64,000 bases of DNA from assembly GCF_028289705.1 (NCBI RefSeq), contig NZ_JANQOI010000189.1, positions 1 to 64,000 of the forward strand, read 5' to 3'. Under the pieces are notes generated by a model that saw only the letters and a program-made list of their open reading frames with translations, was not told where the DNA came from and did not search any database. Of this stretch, positions 1-8,507 are shown in pieces (positions within the stretch are counted from its first letter, which is position 1; each line of letters begins with the position of its first letter). Made by a program: the position numbers and the translations under genes. The stretch is from Pelagibius sp. (lineage in GTDB: Bacteria > Pseudomonadota > Alphaproteobacteria > Kiloniellales > Kiloniellaceae).

Positions 1-1
1 G

Positions 2-226
2 CTGCCGGTGAAGACCGTCGGCGTGATGGGCGACGCCCGCTCCTACGACTACGTCTGCGCCCTGCGCGCCGTCACCTCCACCGACGGCATGACCGCGGAG
101 AGCTATCCCTTCGACCACGAGTTCCTGGCGGCCACCGCCACGCGCATCATCAACGAGGTGCGTGGCATCAACCGCGTGGTCTACGACGTAACGTCCAAGC
201 CGCCGGGGACGATTGAGTGGGAGTGA
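2..226 (+). CDS. guaA: GMP synthase (glutamine-hydrolysing), 3' end only
   Basis: This is the last 74 codons of a frame that enters from the left edge. The C-terminus reads [17 protein letters not shown], the highly conserved tail of GuaA. The enzyme converts XMP to GMP with ATP and glutamine in the cytosol. The stop is TGA at 224-226. The glutaminase domain and the P-loop lie outside the window, so their integrity cannot be judged. A short hairpin follows the stop almost at once. Confidence 0.95.
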   Translation: MPVKTVGVMGDARSYDYVCALRAVTSTDGMTAESYPFDHEFLAATATRIINEVRGINRVVYDVTSKPPGTIEWE

Positions 227-228
227 TC

Positions 229-253
229 TGAACGCTTCGGCGGGCAGCGTTCA
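229..253 (+). terminator. hairpin just after guaA, possible terminator
   Basis: TGAACGCT (229-236) pairs perfectly with AGCGTTCA (246-253) across a 9-base loop, starting 3 bases after the guaA stop. There is no U-run after it, so it is either a weak or Rho-assisted terminator or only a 3' end stabiliser. It sits just upstream of the putative -35 box of the arsR-type gene. Confidence 0.4.
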
Positions 254-257
254 CCAC

Positions 258-286
258 TTGCCAATCACATAAGTCTGTGCTTATCT
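258..286 (+). promoter_or_regulatory. promoter with ArsR-type inverted-repeat operator
   Basis: A TTGCCA -35-like box (258-263) is followed after 17 bases by TTATCT (281-286), or after 18 by TATCTC. Between and over the -10 lies ATAAG-TCTGTG-CTTAT (269-284), a perfect 5-bp inverted repeat with a 6-base centre. This is the kind of AT-rich dyad ArsR-family repressors bind, and its place over the promoter fits autorepression. The expected transcript start is close to the ATG at 293, and no Shine-Dalgarno sequence is visible, so the mRNA may be leaderless. Confidence 0.45.
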
Positions 287-292
287 CTTGGC

Positions 293-607
293 ATGGTCGA
301 GAGCGACGTCTTCAAGGCCCTGGCCGATCCGACCCGGCGTTCGATCTTCGAGAAGCTGGCGGGGGGCGGCATGAACGCCAGCGCTCTGCGCGAGGGCATG
401 ACGATCAGCCAGCCGGCCATGTCCCAGCACCTCTCCGTGCTGCGCAACGCCGGGCTGGTGCGGGAGGAGCGGCAGGGGCGTTTCGTCAACTACGAGGTCG
501 ATCCGGAAGGCCTGGCGCTCATCGCCCGTTGGCTCGCCAGGTATCGCGCCTACTGGCCGGCGCGGATCGAGGCTCTGAAGGTTTTGCTGAAGGACATGGA
601 CCCATGA
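293..607 (+). CDS. ArsR/SmtB-family winged-helix transcriptional regulator
   Basis: A 104-residue protein made of a single winged helix-turn-helix domain (about residues 5-90). The opening [18 protein letters not shown] and the recognition helix [19 protein letters not shown] are typical of the ArsR fold. It has no cysteine, so it is not a classical thiol-based arsenic or cadmium sensor. It belongs to the branch that is usually paired with an SRPBCC protein. The stop overlaps the start of that partner gene (ATGA at 604-607), showing translational coupling. The likely role is repression of its own operon through the dyad at 269-284. The ligand is unknown. Confidence 0.85.
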   Translation: MVESDVFKALADPTRRSIFEKLAGGGMNASALREGMTISQPAMSQHLSVLRNAGLVREERQGRFVNYEVDPEGLALIARWLARYRAYWPARIEALKVLLKDMDP

Positions 608-963
608 CCGAACGGGAGAGCAAAGAGGAGGCGGCGGATCTGGTGCTCGAATACGAGCTCGAGGCGCCGCCCGAGAAGGTCTGGCGGGCGATCAGCGTGC
701 CCGCGTTGCGCGACAGGTGGCTCCCCGACGGCGACTTGGCGCAGGTGGAGCCGGTGTCGAGCGAACCCGGCGCGGAAGTGCGCTACAGACTGAGGGACGA
801 AGAGCCGCCCTTCCTGGAAAGCCTGGTGACGTTCCAGGTGAGGCCCAATGGAGGCGGCGGCACCATCCTGAGGATCGTTCACGGGCTGGTGGACGAATGC
901 CTTCAACCGCGGCCTCCCACGGCCGCGAACAGCAACCGGTCCTGCCTCATGCGCGCGGCCTGA
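604..963 (+). CDS. SRPBCC / AHSA1-like ligand-binding domain protein
   Basis: A 119-residue protein whose start overlaps the arsR stop. It has the SRPBCC (START-like) pattern: the strand [20 protein letters not shown] followed by LRDRWLP, then alternating strands such as VRYRLRDEE and [11 protein letters not shown]. It ends in an AAN-x-N...LMRAA tail, which resembles the ends of proteins paired with ArsR regulators. These proteins have a deep hydrophobic cavity for small molecules, but the substrate is not known. The middle is shorter than the usual roughly 150 residues, so some family strands may be compact or missing. The next gene starts 44 bases downstream in the same direction. Confidence 0.75.
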   Translation: MTERESKEEAADLVLEYELEAPPEKVWRAISVPALRDRWLPDGDLAQVEPVSSEPGAEVRYRLRDEEPPFLESLVTFQVRPNGGGGTILRIVHGLVDECLQPRPPTAANSNRSCLMRAA

Positions 964-1007
964 CGCCCGAGTCAGCAACGGAAAGTTCAGAAGACAGGAG
1001 TTCGCCG

Positions 1008-1631
1008 ATGCGCGAAGCGATGCAACTCGTCCCCATGGTCGTCGAACAGTCAAGCCGCGGAGAGCGGTCTTTCGACATCTATTCGCGGCTGCTGCGCGAG
1101 CGGATCGTCTTCCTCAATGGCGAGGTCAACGACGCGGCTTCGGCCTTGGTCTGCGCGCAGTTGCTCTTCCTGGAGGCCGAGGACCCGAAGAGGCCGATCC
1201 ACTTCTATATCAACTCGCCCGGCGGCGTCGTGACCAGCGGCCTCGCCATCTACGACACCATGCAGTACATCAAGGCGCCGGTGCACACGCTCTGCATGGG
1301 AACGGCCCGCTCCATGGGCTCGTTTCTGCTGATGGCGGGGGAGGCGGGTGAGCGGGCGGCGCTGCCCAATGCCAGCCTGCATGTCCATCAGCCGCTGGGT
1401 GGGTTCCAGGGGCAGGCCTCGGACGTCTTCATCCATGCGGAGGAGATGCAGCAGACCAAGCGCCGCATCATCCGCCTCTATGCCCGGCATTGCGGGCGGT
1501 CCTATGAGGAGGTCGAGCGCACCCTCGATCGGGACAATTTCATGTCCGCGGAAGAAGCGCTGGACTGGGGGCTGATCGACCGCATTCTTGAGGAGCGAGC
1601 GCCGACAGAAGACGCACCCCCGGCGGCATAG
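1008..1631 (+). CDS. ClpP-family serine protease, not beside clpX
   Basis: 207 residues, the usual ClpP length. The triad is readable: Ser in [10 protein letters not shown], His in LHVHQPLGG and Asp in [12 protein letters not shown]. The start ATG at 1008 is supported by AGGAG at 996-1000. The family forms a 14-subunit cytosolic barrel that degrades proteins fed to it by ClpX or ClpA. No clpX, tig or lon lies nearby, so this is probably a second ClpP rather than the main one. It follows the ArsR/SRPBCC pair by 44 bases and is probably cotranscribed, suggesting signal-controlled expression. The partner ATPase cannot be deduced. Confidence 0.88.
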   Translation: MREAMQLVPMVVEQSSRGERSFDIYSRLLRERIVFLNGEVNDAASALVCAQLLFLEAEDPKRPIHFYINSPGGVVTSGLAIYDTMQYIKAPVHTLCMGTARSMGSFLLMAGEAGERAALPNASLHVHQPLGGFQGQASDVFIHAEEMQQTKRRIIRLYARHCGRSYEEVERTLDRDNFMSAEEALDWGLIDRILEERAPTEDAPPAA

Positions 1632-1632
1632 T

Positions 1633-1659
1633 ACCGCCGCCGGCGTAACGGCGGCCGGT
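1633..1659. terminator. GC-rich stem between convergent genes
   Basis: GCCGCC (1636-1641) can pair with GGCGGC (1650-1655), extended by ACC/GGT with one bulged base. It fills the gap between the clpP-like stop and the PilZ gene stop, so it could end transcription from both sides. There is no U-run on either strand, so support is modest. Confidence 0.3.
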
Positions 1660-2033
1660 CAGGCGTGGCCGACCTGCAGGCAGCGTTGCGGCAGCAGGGC
1701 GGCCATGATGGTGGCCACCTTCTCCGGGTCCTCATGGAAACAGACGCCGAGGGTTTCGCCGCGGCGCCATACAACCTGGCCGCCGAAGTGGACCGAGCCG
1801 GCCAGCACCAGGGTGACCTTGCTGCCCACCGGCAGGTCGCCGTTGGTCCAGACCTTCACGCCGTTGAGGGAGGCATCCAGCACCGTCCCTTCCAGCGCGC
1901 CGGCATCGGTGAGCAGACGGGCCTTCAGCACCGTCGCGGCGCGGATGAAGCGGCGGCGGTCCTTGCCGTTGTCCGCACCTTCTGCGGAGGGTCTGCTCAG
2001 CGGCGCGTCGGGGTCTTGCGGCATCGCTCTCAT
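1659..2033 (-). CDS. PilZ-domain protein, candidate c-di-GMP receptor
   Basis: 124 residues with one PilZ domain. The first half of the ligand signature is DRRRFIRA (about residues 25-32) and the second is DASLNGVKV (about 53-61), matching RxxxR and [D/N]xSxxG. Such proteins bind cyclic di-GMP in the cytosol and alter motility, polysaccharide or adhesion machinery. No transmembrane segment or second domain is present, so it must act through a partner. Two diguanylate cyclase genes occur elsewhere in this window (56.0 and 60.7 kb). The gene stands alone, convergent with the clpP-like gene. Confidence 0.85.
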   Translation of the reverse strand: MRAMPQDPDAPLSRPSAEGADNGKDRRRFIRAATVLKARLLTDAGALEGTVLDASLNGVKVWTNGDLPVGSKVTLVLAGSVHFGGQVVWRRGETLGVCFHEDPEKVATIMAALLPQRCLQVGHA

Positions 2034-2371
2034 CCTCGCCTGGCCCGCGCGGGAAAGGGCAGCTTGGCCGCCGCGCCCGGGCCCTGATGGAAAGTGAGCC
2101 AGCGGCAGTTGGGGGAACCCGCCGCTGGCTCGATCGAGACAGATACTCTTCCTAAAGCCGATTGGGGAAAGCTCAGGAATTCTCTCATGGTCTCACGAAG
2201 AGATTTCGCAGGGCTTAAGCAACGAGGTTAAGAGGGCCTCTATAATCGCATTACGCGAAAATAATAATAAGATTGTTTGCAAATCAACAGGTTGCCGGAC
2301 GCTGTGAGCAGTCAACGCGAAGCGTAGGCTCAGCGGTTTCTCCTGTACCTGAAGCCCCTTACCGCGGACAT
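2034..2371. other. 338-base intergenic region with hairpin and AT-rich block
   Basis: No gene was found here. Positions 2096-2106 and 2121-2131 form a perfect 11-bp stem with a 14-base loop. On the minus strand this lies downstream of the DUF2794 gene and upstream of the PilZ gene, so it could end the first transcript or sit in the leader of the second. An unusually AT-rich block follows at about 2238-2285, containing TATAAT at 2241-2246, but no matching -35 box was found. It most likely holds the PilZ promoter region. Confidence 0.4.
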
Positions 2372-2701
2372 CTAGGAAACGACTTTAAGTTTCCGATTAA
2401 AGACCTTGAGGGCGTCTCTCAAGCTCTTGGCCCGCGTCAGTTTTTCGCGTCCCGAGAAGACCACGAATTCAGGGTGGCGGGTGCTGCCTTGCTTGGCGAT
2501 GGAGAACAGCGGCGCATCGTGGGTGTGGCGGAACACGGAAAAGATCGCCGCGCCGCCGACCTGGTCGATGGCATAGTCCCGCCAGTCGCCGCTGGCCACA
2601 TGGCGGCTGTACAGGGAAAGCAATTGATTGAGTTCGGTTCGATTGAAAAATACGCGCCTGGGCGCCTTGCGGTGCTCGCTGAGGCGGTAGAGTTGGCTCA
2701 T
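2372..2701 (-). CDS. DUF2794 family protein
   Basis: 109 residues with no signal peptide, membrane segment or cysteine. The segment RRVFFNRTELNQLLSLYS and the later WRDYAIDQVGGAAIFSVFRH match my memory of DUF2794, a small cytosolic family found in alphaproteobacteria. Its biochemical role is unknown. The C-terminus is basic (KVFNRKLKVVS). It is on the same strand as the lipoprotein gene 205 bases upstream but the spacing argues against one operon. Confidence 0.75.
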   Translation of the reverse strand: MSQLYRLSEHRKAPRRVFFNRTELNQLLSLYSRHVASGDWRDYAIDQVGGAAIFSVFRHTHDAPLFSIAKQGSTRHPEFVVFSGREKLTRAKSLRDALKVFNRKLKVVS

Positions 2702-2906
2702 GAACGCAGTCAGTCTCCCAGGCGTCTCATTCTTTTCATATTAGCAGTCTTCCCGAATTTTGCAGCGCCGTCCAGCGGGCAAGTTTGTGCAGCGCACAAC
2801 GCCTGGCTCGGGGCCGGACGCGGAGGATCGGGCCGAAGATCGGGTCTTGATTTCAGGGAACCGGGCGGGGCCGCGCGGGCGGCGGTCTGCTCTTGGATTC
2901 TGGTTG

Positions 2907-3275
2907 CTATTGCACCCTGGCCTGGCTGCTGGCCATGTCGTCGGGCTCGCGATAGCAACTGATCCCGCCGAGCGTCCGGTAGCAGTAGGTCTGGGCCCGC
3001 TGGGCGGCGGCCTCGGCCTCGGCGGCCCGGCGCTGCTCCTCTGTTTCGAAGGGCTGGCAGTAGGTCTCGTCGTTGGCGGTATGGAGCAGCGAGCAGTCGC
3101 TGTCGAAGGCCCAGGTGGCCATATGGTCGCTCATGGTCTTGTCCGTGTGGACGAAGCTCACCAGGCTGGCCCCGGCCAGCATCGCCTGGGAAGCGGGATC
3201 GCAGGCGCCCAGGCCCAGCGCGAAGGCCGGGGCGAGAAGGCGGCTCAGAAGACGAAAGGAAAGCGGTGATCTCAT
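2907..3275 (-). CDS. small lipoprotein with conserved paired cysteines
   Basis: 122 residues. A basic N-terminus and hydrophobic stretch end in the lipobox LGLGAC with Cys25 as the lipidated residue, so it should be anchored in an envelope membrane. The mature part contains VHTDKTMSDH, CSLLHTANDETYCQP and YCYRTLGGISCY, cysteine-bearing blocks that I recall from a conserved alphaproteobacterial lipoprotein family without a known function. The cysteines could form disulfides in the periplasm. A helical Glu/Ala-rich stretch (about residues 78-92) precedes the last cysteine pair. Confidence 0.7.
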   Translation of the reverse strand: MRSPLSFRLLSRLLAPAFALGLGACDPASQAMLAGASLVSFVHTDKTMSDHMATWAFDSDCSLLHTANDETYCQPFETEEQRRAAEAEAAAQRAQTYCYRTLGGISCYREPDDMASSQARVQ

Positions 3276-3532
3276 ACCTTGAGCTCCGGTTGCGGCCTGG
3301 CCGCTTGTGGCGTTCTACCGCACTGCCCCATGTCGCTACCTGGGACACAGGGCAGAGCGCGGGCACCCGTGGCCAGATGCCACAAATCCCGATTGAATCC
3401 TATGGATCCCAGTGTCCCGCGGGATCCTGAAGAAAATGTTAACGTGCGTGCGATCGAGAAAGCTGGCAGAACGGCGGGCCAAGCCGTTGAAACCAGGCCG
3501 TTGAATCAAGAGTGACTTATGGAGGACTAGCC

Positions 3533-4084
3533 ATGGCAGCGGTGCCGCCGATCTGTGAATTCGGCTGGAAGGCCGTCGATTTCTCCCTGCAAGGCATCGA
3601 CGGAAAGACCTACGGCCTGCGGGAGATTGCAGGCCCCAAGGGCACGGTGATCGTATTCATGTGCAATCACTGCCCCTATGTCCGGTCCATTGCCGGCCGC
3701 CTGGGCGATGAAGCCCGCGCCCTGCGCGAACTGGGCATCGGCTTTGCCGGGATCAACGCCAACGATTCCAGCGCCTATCCCGAGGACTCCTTCGAGAATA
3801 TGAAGGACTTCGCCCGGGAGCACGGCCTCGACTTCCCCTATCTGATTGATCCGACGCAACAAACGGCTGAGGCCTATGGTGCGGTCTGTACCCCCGATTT
3901 CTACGGGTTCAACACCGATCTGGAGCTGCAGTACCGCGGGCGCCTGGACGAATCCAAGACCACCCTGGTTCCCAATGCCCGGCGCGAGCTCTTCGAGGCC
4001 ATGAGCGCGGTGGCCGAGACGGGCCATGGGCCGCAGGACCAGATCGCGTCCATGGGCTGCAGCATCAAGTGGAAAGCGGCCTGA
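3533..4084 (+). CDS. thioredoxin-fold protein (peroxiredoxin/AhpC-TSA-like)
   Basis: 183 residues with a thioredoxin fold. After the edge motif VDFSLQGIDGKTYGL comes VIVFMCNHCPYVRS, in which the CxxC pair (CNHC) sits where the redox-active site belongs. GINANDSSAYPEDSFENM and PDFYGFNTDLEL are typical of the cytosolic thioredoxin-like family, and a conserved SMGCSIKWK ends the protein. It lacks a signal peptide. The ATG at 3533 is preferred because GGAGG lies at 3521-3525; an in-frame GTG at 3512 lacks such support. The substrate is not known; peroxide or disulfide reduction is the inference. Confidence 0.82.
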   Translation: MAAVPPICEFGWKAVDFSLQGIDGKTYGLREIAGPKGTVIVFMCNHCPYVRSIAGRLGDEARALRELGIGFAGINANDSSAYPEDSFENMKDFAREHGLDFPYLIDPTQQTAEAYGAVCTPDFYGFNTDLELQYRGRLDESKTTLVPNARRELFEAMSAVAETGHGPQDQIASMGCSIKWKAA

Positions 4085-4157
4085 CAGCCAAGACCGGATG
4101 GTGGGGCCCACCACTGGAGGGTTGATGCCCGCCGTCCGGGGCTTTATCAACGATGCG

Positions 4158-4182
4158 CCGCACCTGGGGGCCGCACCTGGGG
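4158..4182. repeat. 13-base tandem duplication upstream of the YfgM-like gene
   Basis: CCGCACCTGGGG occurs at 4158-4169 and again at 4171-4182, giving a 13-base period. It lies in the 140-base gap before the yfgM-like/bamB/der genes. It is probably a chance slippage duplication with no clear regulatory meaning. Confidence 0.5.
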
Positions 4183-4224
4183 ACTATGGCGCGAGGGAAG
4201 GGGTCGAGCGGCAAGGAGCGATAA

Positions 4225-4869
4225 GTGGCCGACATCTTTAAAGAAGTCGAAGAAGATCTTCGCCGCGACAAAGCAGCGGACTGGTGGAAGAAATACAGTC
4301 TGTTCATCTACACGGCCGCCGCCGTCGTGGTCCTGGCAACCGCCGGCTACCAGGGCTGGCGCGCCTACGATGAGAAATTGCGCGGCGAGCAGTCGGACAG
4401 CTTTGTCGCCGCCCTTGCCATGATTGACGACGGCAACGAGGCCGGCGGCCGCAACGCCCTGCAGGCGCTGAGCGACCCCTCGGGGACCGGCTATCCGCTG
4501 CTGGCGGCCCTGGTTGAGGCGCGGCTGGCGGCGGACTCGGGGGACCCCGCGGCGGCCGAGGACATCTGGGGCCAGCTTGCCGCCAACGGCTCGACGCCGC
4601 AGGCCATCTCGGCGCTCGGCGAAATCCTGGCGGTCATGCGGGACATGGACCAGGGCGACACGCTGGCTCTGAGAAGCCGTCTGGAGCCTCAGACGGCGGC
4701 GGATGCGCCCTATCGCTTCACCGCGCTGGAGCTGCTGGCGGCCCTCGCTCTGAGGGAAGGGGACAGCGAGACCGCGCGCGAGCACCTGACCGAAATCACC
4801 GACGATCCGCTGGCGCCTCACGGTCTTCGCTCGCGCGCCGCCGAGCTGCTTGCCACGCTGTCGGGATGA
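4225..4869 (+). CDS. YfgM-like membrane-anchored TPR protein
   Basis: 214 residues. It starts with GTG at 4225 after AAGGAG. A cytosolic N-terminus (MADIFKEVEEDLRRDKAADW) leads to one membrane helix, FIYTAAAVVVLATAGYQGW, then a periplasmic part of helical TPR-like repeats rich in alanine. This is the layout of YfgM, which works with the SecYEG/PpiD chaperone site in enterobacteria. It lies 7 bases upstream of bamB and before der, the same order seen in many proteobacteria. The exact role in alphaproteobacteria is inferred from that synteny. Confidence 0.8.
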   Translation: MADIFKEVEEDLRRDKAADWWKKYSLFIYTAAAVVVLATAGYQGWRAYDEKLRGEQSDSFVAALAMIDDGNEAGGRNALQALSDPSGTGYPLLAALVEARLAADSGDPAAAEDIWGQLAANGSTPQAISALGEILAVMRDMDQGDTLALRSRLEPQTAADAPYRFTALELLAALALREGDSETAREHLTEITDDPLAPHGLRSRAAELLATLSG

Positions 4870-4876
4870 CCGTTTG

Positions 4877-6208
4877 ATGCGCCCCCTTGTATCCCGCGCG
4901 GCTGTCGCGCTCGCCCTTCTGCTCGCGCTCGGCGCCTGTGGCTTCGACGACTTCTTCGGCGAGGAGGAGGGCCCGCCGCTGCCCGGACAGCGCATCGCCA
5001 TCCTCGCCTTCGAGCGGGGCTTGCGGCCCGACCCCTCCATCGCTGACCTCGCGGTGCGGCTGCCCGAGCCCTACGTGAACACCGACTGGGCGCAGCCCGG
5101 CGGTTCGGCTGCCCATGCCATGTACCATCTCTCGCTGAGCGCCAACCCGCGGCGGGTGTGGAGCGCCGACGTCGGCGAGGGCTCGGGCTCGGTGGCCCAG
5201 ATCCTGGCGCAGCCGCTGGTGGTCGGCGATCTGGTCTACGCCATGGATGCGCGCTCCCTGGTCTCCGCCTTTTCCACCAGCGGCGGCCGACGGGTCTGGC
5301 GTGTCGACCTGGAAGACGACGACGAGGACGATGGCTTCTTCGGCGGCGGCATCGCCTACGACAACGGCAAGGTCTTCGTGGCCACCGGTTTTGCCAAGGT
5401 CTTCGCGCTCAATGCAAGCAGCGGCGATGTGATCTGGGAGCACAAGGCGCCGGCGCCGATGCGCAGCGCGCCGGTGATCAGCGACGGCCGCGTTTTCGTC
5501 GTGACTTTCGACAACCAGTTGATCGTCCTCGACGCGGAAAGCGGCGAGCGGCTGTGGAACCACGTCGGCGTGCAGGAGACCGCCGGCCTGCTGGGTTCGG
5601 CCAGTCCGGCTGTGGCCGGCAACACGGTTGTGGTGCCCTACACCTCCGGCGAAGTGCTGGGCATGTTGACCGACAGCGGGCGGGTGCTCTGGTCCGAGAA
5701 CCTCAGTGCCATCCGGCGCATCGACCCCCTGGCCGACATCGCCCAGATCCGCGGCCTGCCGGTGATCGACCGCGGGCTGGTGCTGGCGGTGAGCCATGCC
5801 GGGCGGATGCTGGCCATCGACCTGCGTCAGGGCGTGCGGGCCTGGCAGGCCGAACTCGGCGGCGTCGAGATGCCCTGGCCGGCCGGTGACTTTGTCTATG
5901 TTCTGACCAAGGATTCCCAGCTTGTCTGTCTGCGCCGCCGTGACGGCAGGATCCGCTGGGTGCAGCCCCTGCCGCGTTTCGTCGACCCCGATGACCCCGA
6001 CGAGCCGATCCGCTGGACCGGGCCGGTGCTGGCGGGCGACCGCCTGGTGGTTGCCGGCTCCCACGGGGAGGTGCTGTCGATCTCGCCCTACGACGGCAAG
6101 CCGCTGGGCTTCTTCGACCTGGGCGACGGCGTGGCCGTACCGCCGGTGGTGGCGAACAACGGACTCTATCTGCTGACCCACGGCGGACAGCTCGTCGCGC
6201 TGCGCTGA
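4877..6208 (+). CDS. bamB: outer membrane assembly lipoprotein BamB (PQQ-like beta-propeller)
   Basis: 443 residues. The start is ATG at 4877, giving a signal peptide that ends in the lipobox LALGAC with lipidated Cys21. The rest is an eight-bladed propeller of PQQ-type repeats, seen as recurring units such as VFALNASSGDVIWEHKAP, LIVLDAESGERLWNH and LAIDLRQGVRAWQAEL. BamB helps the BAM complex insert beta-barrel proteins into the outer membrane. An acidic insert (EDDDEDDG, about residues 153-160) interrupts an early blade. Position between the YfgM-like gene and der supports the call. Confidence 0.93.
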   Translation: MRPLVSRAAVALALLLALGACGFDDFFGEEEGPPLPGQRIAILAFERGLRPDPSIADLAVRLPEPYVNTDWAQPGGSAAHAMYHLSLSANPRRVWSADVGEGSGSVAQILAQPLVVGDLVYAMDARSLVSAFSTSGGRRVWRVDLEDDDEDDGFFGGGIAYDNGKVFVATGFAKVFALNASSGDVIWEHKAPAPMRSAPVISDGRVFVVTFDNQLIVLDAESGERLWNHVGVQETAGLLGSASPAVAGNTVVVPYTSGEVLGMLTDSGRVLWSENLSAIRRIDPLADIAQIRGLPVIDRGLVLAVSHAGRMLAIDLRQGVRAWQAELGGVEMPWPAGDFVYVLTKDSQLVCLRRRDGRIRWVQPLPRFVDPDDPDEPIRWTGPVLAGDRLVVAGSHGEVLSISPYDGKPLGFFDLGDGVAVPPVVANNGLYLLTHGGQLVALR

Positions 6209-6280
6209 CCGGTCCACTCTCCCGATGCGCCGGGTTGTCCTGGGCTTGCGGGAGGCGGGGCGAAGCCCTATGCCAAGGCC

Positions 6281-7633
6281 ATGAGCATCACCGTCGCCAT
6301 CCTGGGCCGCCCCAACGTCGGCAAATCCACCCTGTTCAACCGCCTTGTCGGCAAGAAGCTGGCCCTGGTGGACGACACGCCGGGCGTCACCCGCGACCGC
6401 CGGGAAGGGGAGGGCAACCTCTTCGGCCTCAGCTTCCGGGTGATCGATACCGCCGGGCTGGAGGAGCGCTTCGACGGCAGCCTGGAGGGGCGCATGCGCG
6501 CCCAGACCGAGCGCGCCTTGGCGGAGGCGGACCTGGCCCTGCTGGTGATCGACGCGCGCAGCGGCCTCACCCCCCTGGACGAGCATTTCGCCAACTGGCT
6601 ACGCCGCAGCGACCGGCCGGTGGCCCTGGTGGCCAACAAGTGCGAGGGGCGGGAGGCGGAGGCCGGCCTGATGGACGCCTACGCCCTCGGCCTCGGCGAG
6701 CCCGTCCCGATCTCCGCCGAGCATGGTCTCGGCATGAGCGATCTCTTCGACGCCATCCACGCCGCCGTGCCGGAGGACGAAGCGGAAGACCCGGAGGACG
6801 ATACGGAGGATGAGGCCGGCGGGCCGCTGCAACTCGCCATCGTCGGCCGGCCCAACGTCGGCAAGTCGACCCTGGTGAACAAGCTTCTGGGCGAGGATCG
6901 CCTGCTGACCGGCCCGGAGGCGGGGATCACCCGGGATTCCATTGCCATCGACTGGTCCTACGAAGGGCGCCCCCTGCGCCTGGTGGACACCGCGGGCCTG
7001 CGCCGCCGGGCCCGGGTCACGGAGAAGATCGAGAAGCTCTCCAGCGCCGACAGTCTGCGGGCGGTCCGCTTCGCCCAGGTGGTGGTCCTGCTGCTGGACG
7101 CCGAGGAGGGCCTGGAGAAGCAGGACCTCACCATCGCCCGCATGGTGGTGGACGAGGGCCGGGCCCTGGTCATCGGGGTCAACAAGTGGGACAGCGTGGG
7201 CGACCGGGACGCGGCGCTCGCCGGCATCCGCCAGCGGCTCGAACGCTCCCTGCCCCAGGTGCGCGGGATTCCCCTGGTGCCGCTCTCCGCCCGCCAGGGC
7301 CAGCACCTCGACCGGTTGATGGCGGCGGTCTTCGCAGCCTACGAGGTCTGGAACCGGCGCATCGCCACGGCCGACCTGAACCGCTGGCTGGAGGCGGTGA
7401 CCGCGGCCCATCCGCCGCCGGCCAGCGCCGGGCGGCGCCTGCGCCTCAAGTACATGACCCAGGCCAAGACCCGGCCCCCGACCTTCGCCGTTTTCTGCTC
7501 CAAGCCGCAGGACCTGCCGACCTCCTACCTGCGCTATCTGGAAAACGGCCTGCGCGAGGCCTTCGACCTGCCGGGCACGCCGATCCGCATCAACATGCGC
7601 AAAGGCGAGAATCCCTACGCCAAAAAGAAGTAA
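6281..7633 (+). CDS. der: GTPase Der (EngA), ribosome assembly
   Basis: 450 residues with two tandem G domains and a C-terminal KH-like domain, the hallmark of Der. P-loops GRPNVGKST occur near residues 8 and 189. DTAGLEERF and DTAGLRRRA are the switch II motifs; NKCE and NKWD are the NKxD motifs. A linker of Asp/Glu (about residues 166-182) separates the domains. The KH-like part ends with [15 protein letters not shown]. It is needed for 50S ribosomal subunit maturation. It follows bamB by 72 bases on the same strand. Confidence 0.97.
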   Translation: MSITVAILGRPNVGKSTLFNRLVGKKLALVDDTPGVTRDRREGEGNLFGLSFRVIDTAGLEERFDGSLEGRMRAQTERALAEADLALLVIDARSGLTPLDEHFANWLRRSDRPVALVANKCEGREAEAGLMDAYALGLGEPVPISAEHGLGMSDLFDAIHAAVPEDEAEDPEDDTEDEAGGPLQLAIVGRPNVGKSTLVNKLLGEDRLLTGPEAGITRDSIAIDWSYEGRPLRLVDTAGLRRRARVTEKIEKLSSADSLRAVRFAQVVVLLLDAEEGLEKQDLTIARMVVDEGRALVIGVNKWDSVGDRDAALAGIRQRLERSLPQVRGIPLVPLSARQGQHLDRLMAAVFAAYEVWNRRIATADLNRWLEAVTAAHPPPASAGRRLRLKYMTQAKTRPPTFAVFCSKPQDLPTSYLRYLENGLREAFDLPGTPIRINMRKGENPYAKKK

Positions 7634-7665
7634 GCTGGCCGCCGGAGGTTTGTTCGAGGGGCAGA

Positions 7666-8439
7666 ATGGCGACGGTCGAGACGGAAGGTGCGCGGCTCTA
7701 CTACGAGGTCCACGGGGCGGGACCGGCGGTGGTCTTCGCCCATGGCCGCGGCGGCAACTGCGCGAGCTGGTGGCAACAGGTGCCGGCCTTCGCCGAGCGC
7801 TACAGGATCGTCGTCTTCGATCACCGCGGCTTCGGGCGCTCACGCTGCGATGGCGCGCACTTCACTTGCGACCACTTCCCCCGGGACATCCTGGCGATCC
7901 TCGATGCCGAGGGGATCGAGACGGCGGCCCTGGTCTGCCAGTCCATGGGCGGCTGGGGCGGGCTGAAGGCGGCGGTCAGCCATCCCGAGCGGGTGAGCGC
8001 CCTGGTCCTCTCCAACACCCCGGGCGGGCTCGACACGCCGCTGGCCAACGCCGCCATCGCGCATCTGGCCTCAGGCGCCATCCCGCCGGGCTCCGCCCAG
8101 CTCGGCGCCAGCTTCAGGACGGCCAACCCGGAAGCGGCCTATCTCTGCGCCCAGATCTCCGGCCTCAACACGAACTTCCCGAAATCCTTCCTGCGCCTGA
8201 CCCGCGCCGGCTTCGTCGGCCAGGACGAACTGCAAGGCTATGCCGTACCGACGCTGGCGATCACCGCCCCCGAGGACCTCTTGTTCCCGCCGCCGGTCAT
8301 GGAAGAAGTGGCGTGCACGATCCCCGGCGCTCGGCTTGTCGAGTTGCCGGGTGCGGGTCATTCGCCGTACTTCGAGACGCCGGGGGCTTTCAATGCGGCT
8401 GTGCTTGGGTTCCTGGATGAAGTGGTGGACTCCGCGTAA
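7666..8439 (+). CDS. alpha/beta hydrolase
   Basis: 257 residues with the alpha/beta-hydrolase fold. The oxyanion-hole motif is HGRGGNCASWW, the nucleophile elbow is CQSMGGW (Ser), the acid is probably Asp in APEDLLF, and the His is in GAGHSPYFE. FDHRGFGRS is the usual loop before the elbow. There is no signal peptide, so it is cytosolic. ATG at 7666 fits the family N-terminus. Family members include esterases, lactonases and dehalogenases; nothing here fixes the substrate. It lies 32 bases after der and could be cotranscribed. Confidence 0.85.
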   Translation: MATVETEGARLYYEVHGAGPAVVFAHGRGGNCASWWQQVPAFAERYRIVVFDHRGFGRSRCDGAHFTCDHFPRDILAILDAEGIETAALVCQSMGGWGGLKAAVSHPERVSALVLSNTPGGLDTPLANAAIAHLASGAIPPGSAQLGASFRTANPEAAYLCAQISGLNTNFPKSFLRLTRAGFVGQDELQGYAVPTLAITAPEDLLFPPPVMEEVACTIPGARLVELPGAGHSPYFETPGAFNAAVLGFLDEVVDSA

Positions 8440-8507
8440 CGCAACCACAGTCGCCCCCTCACCCAGCTTCGCCTAAGCTCGATCTTTCGATCTCGCCAAG
8501 GCTTCGC

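Noticed and set aside
4158-4182. Short tandem repeat upstream of the YfgM-like gene
   Set aside because: Only two copies of 12-13 bases in GC-rich DNA; no regulator with such a site is known to me, so it is listed as a repeat but not as a finding.
5311-5345. Acidic run in BamB that could indicate a frameshift
   Set aside because: The frame stays open and propeller repeats continue on both sides; it is an ordinary surface loop insert.
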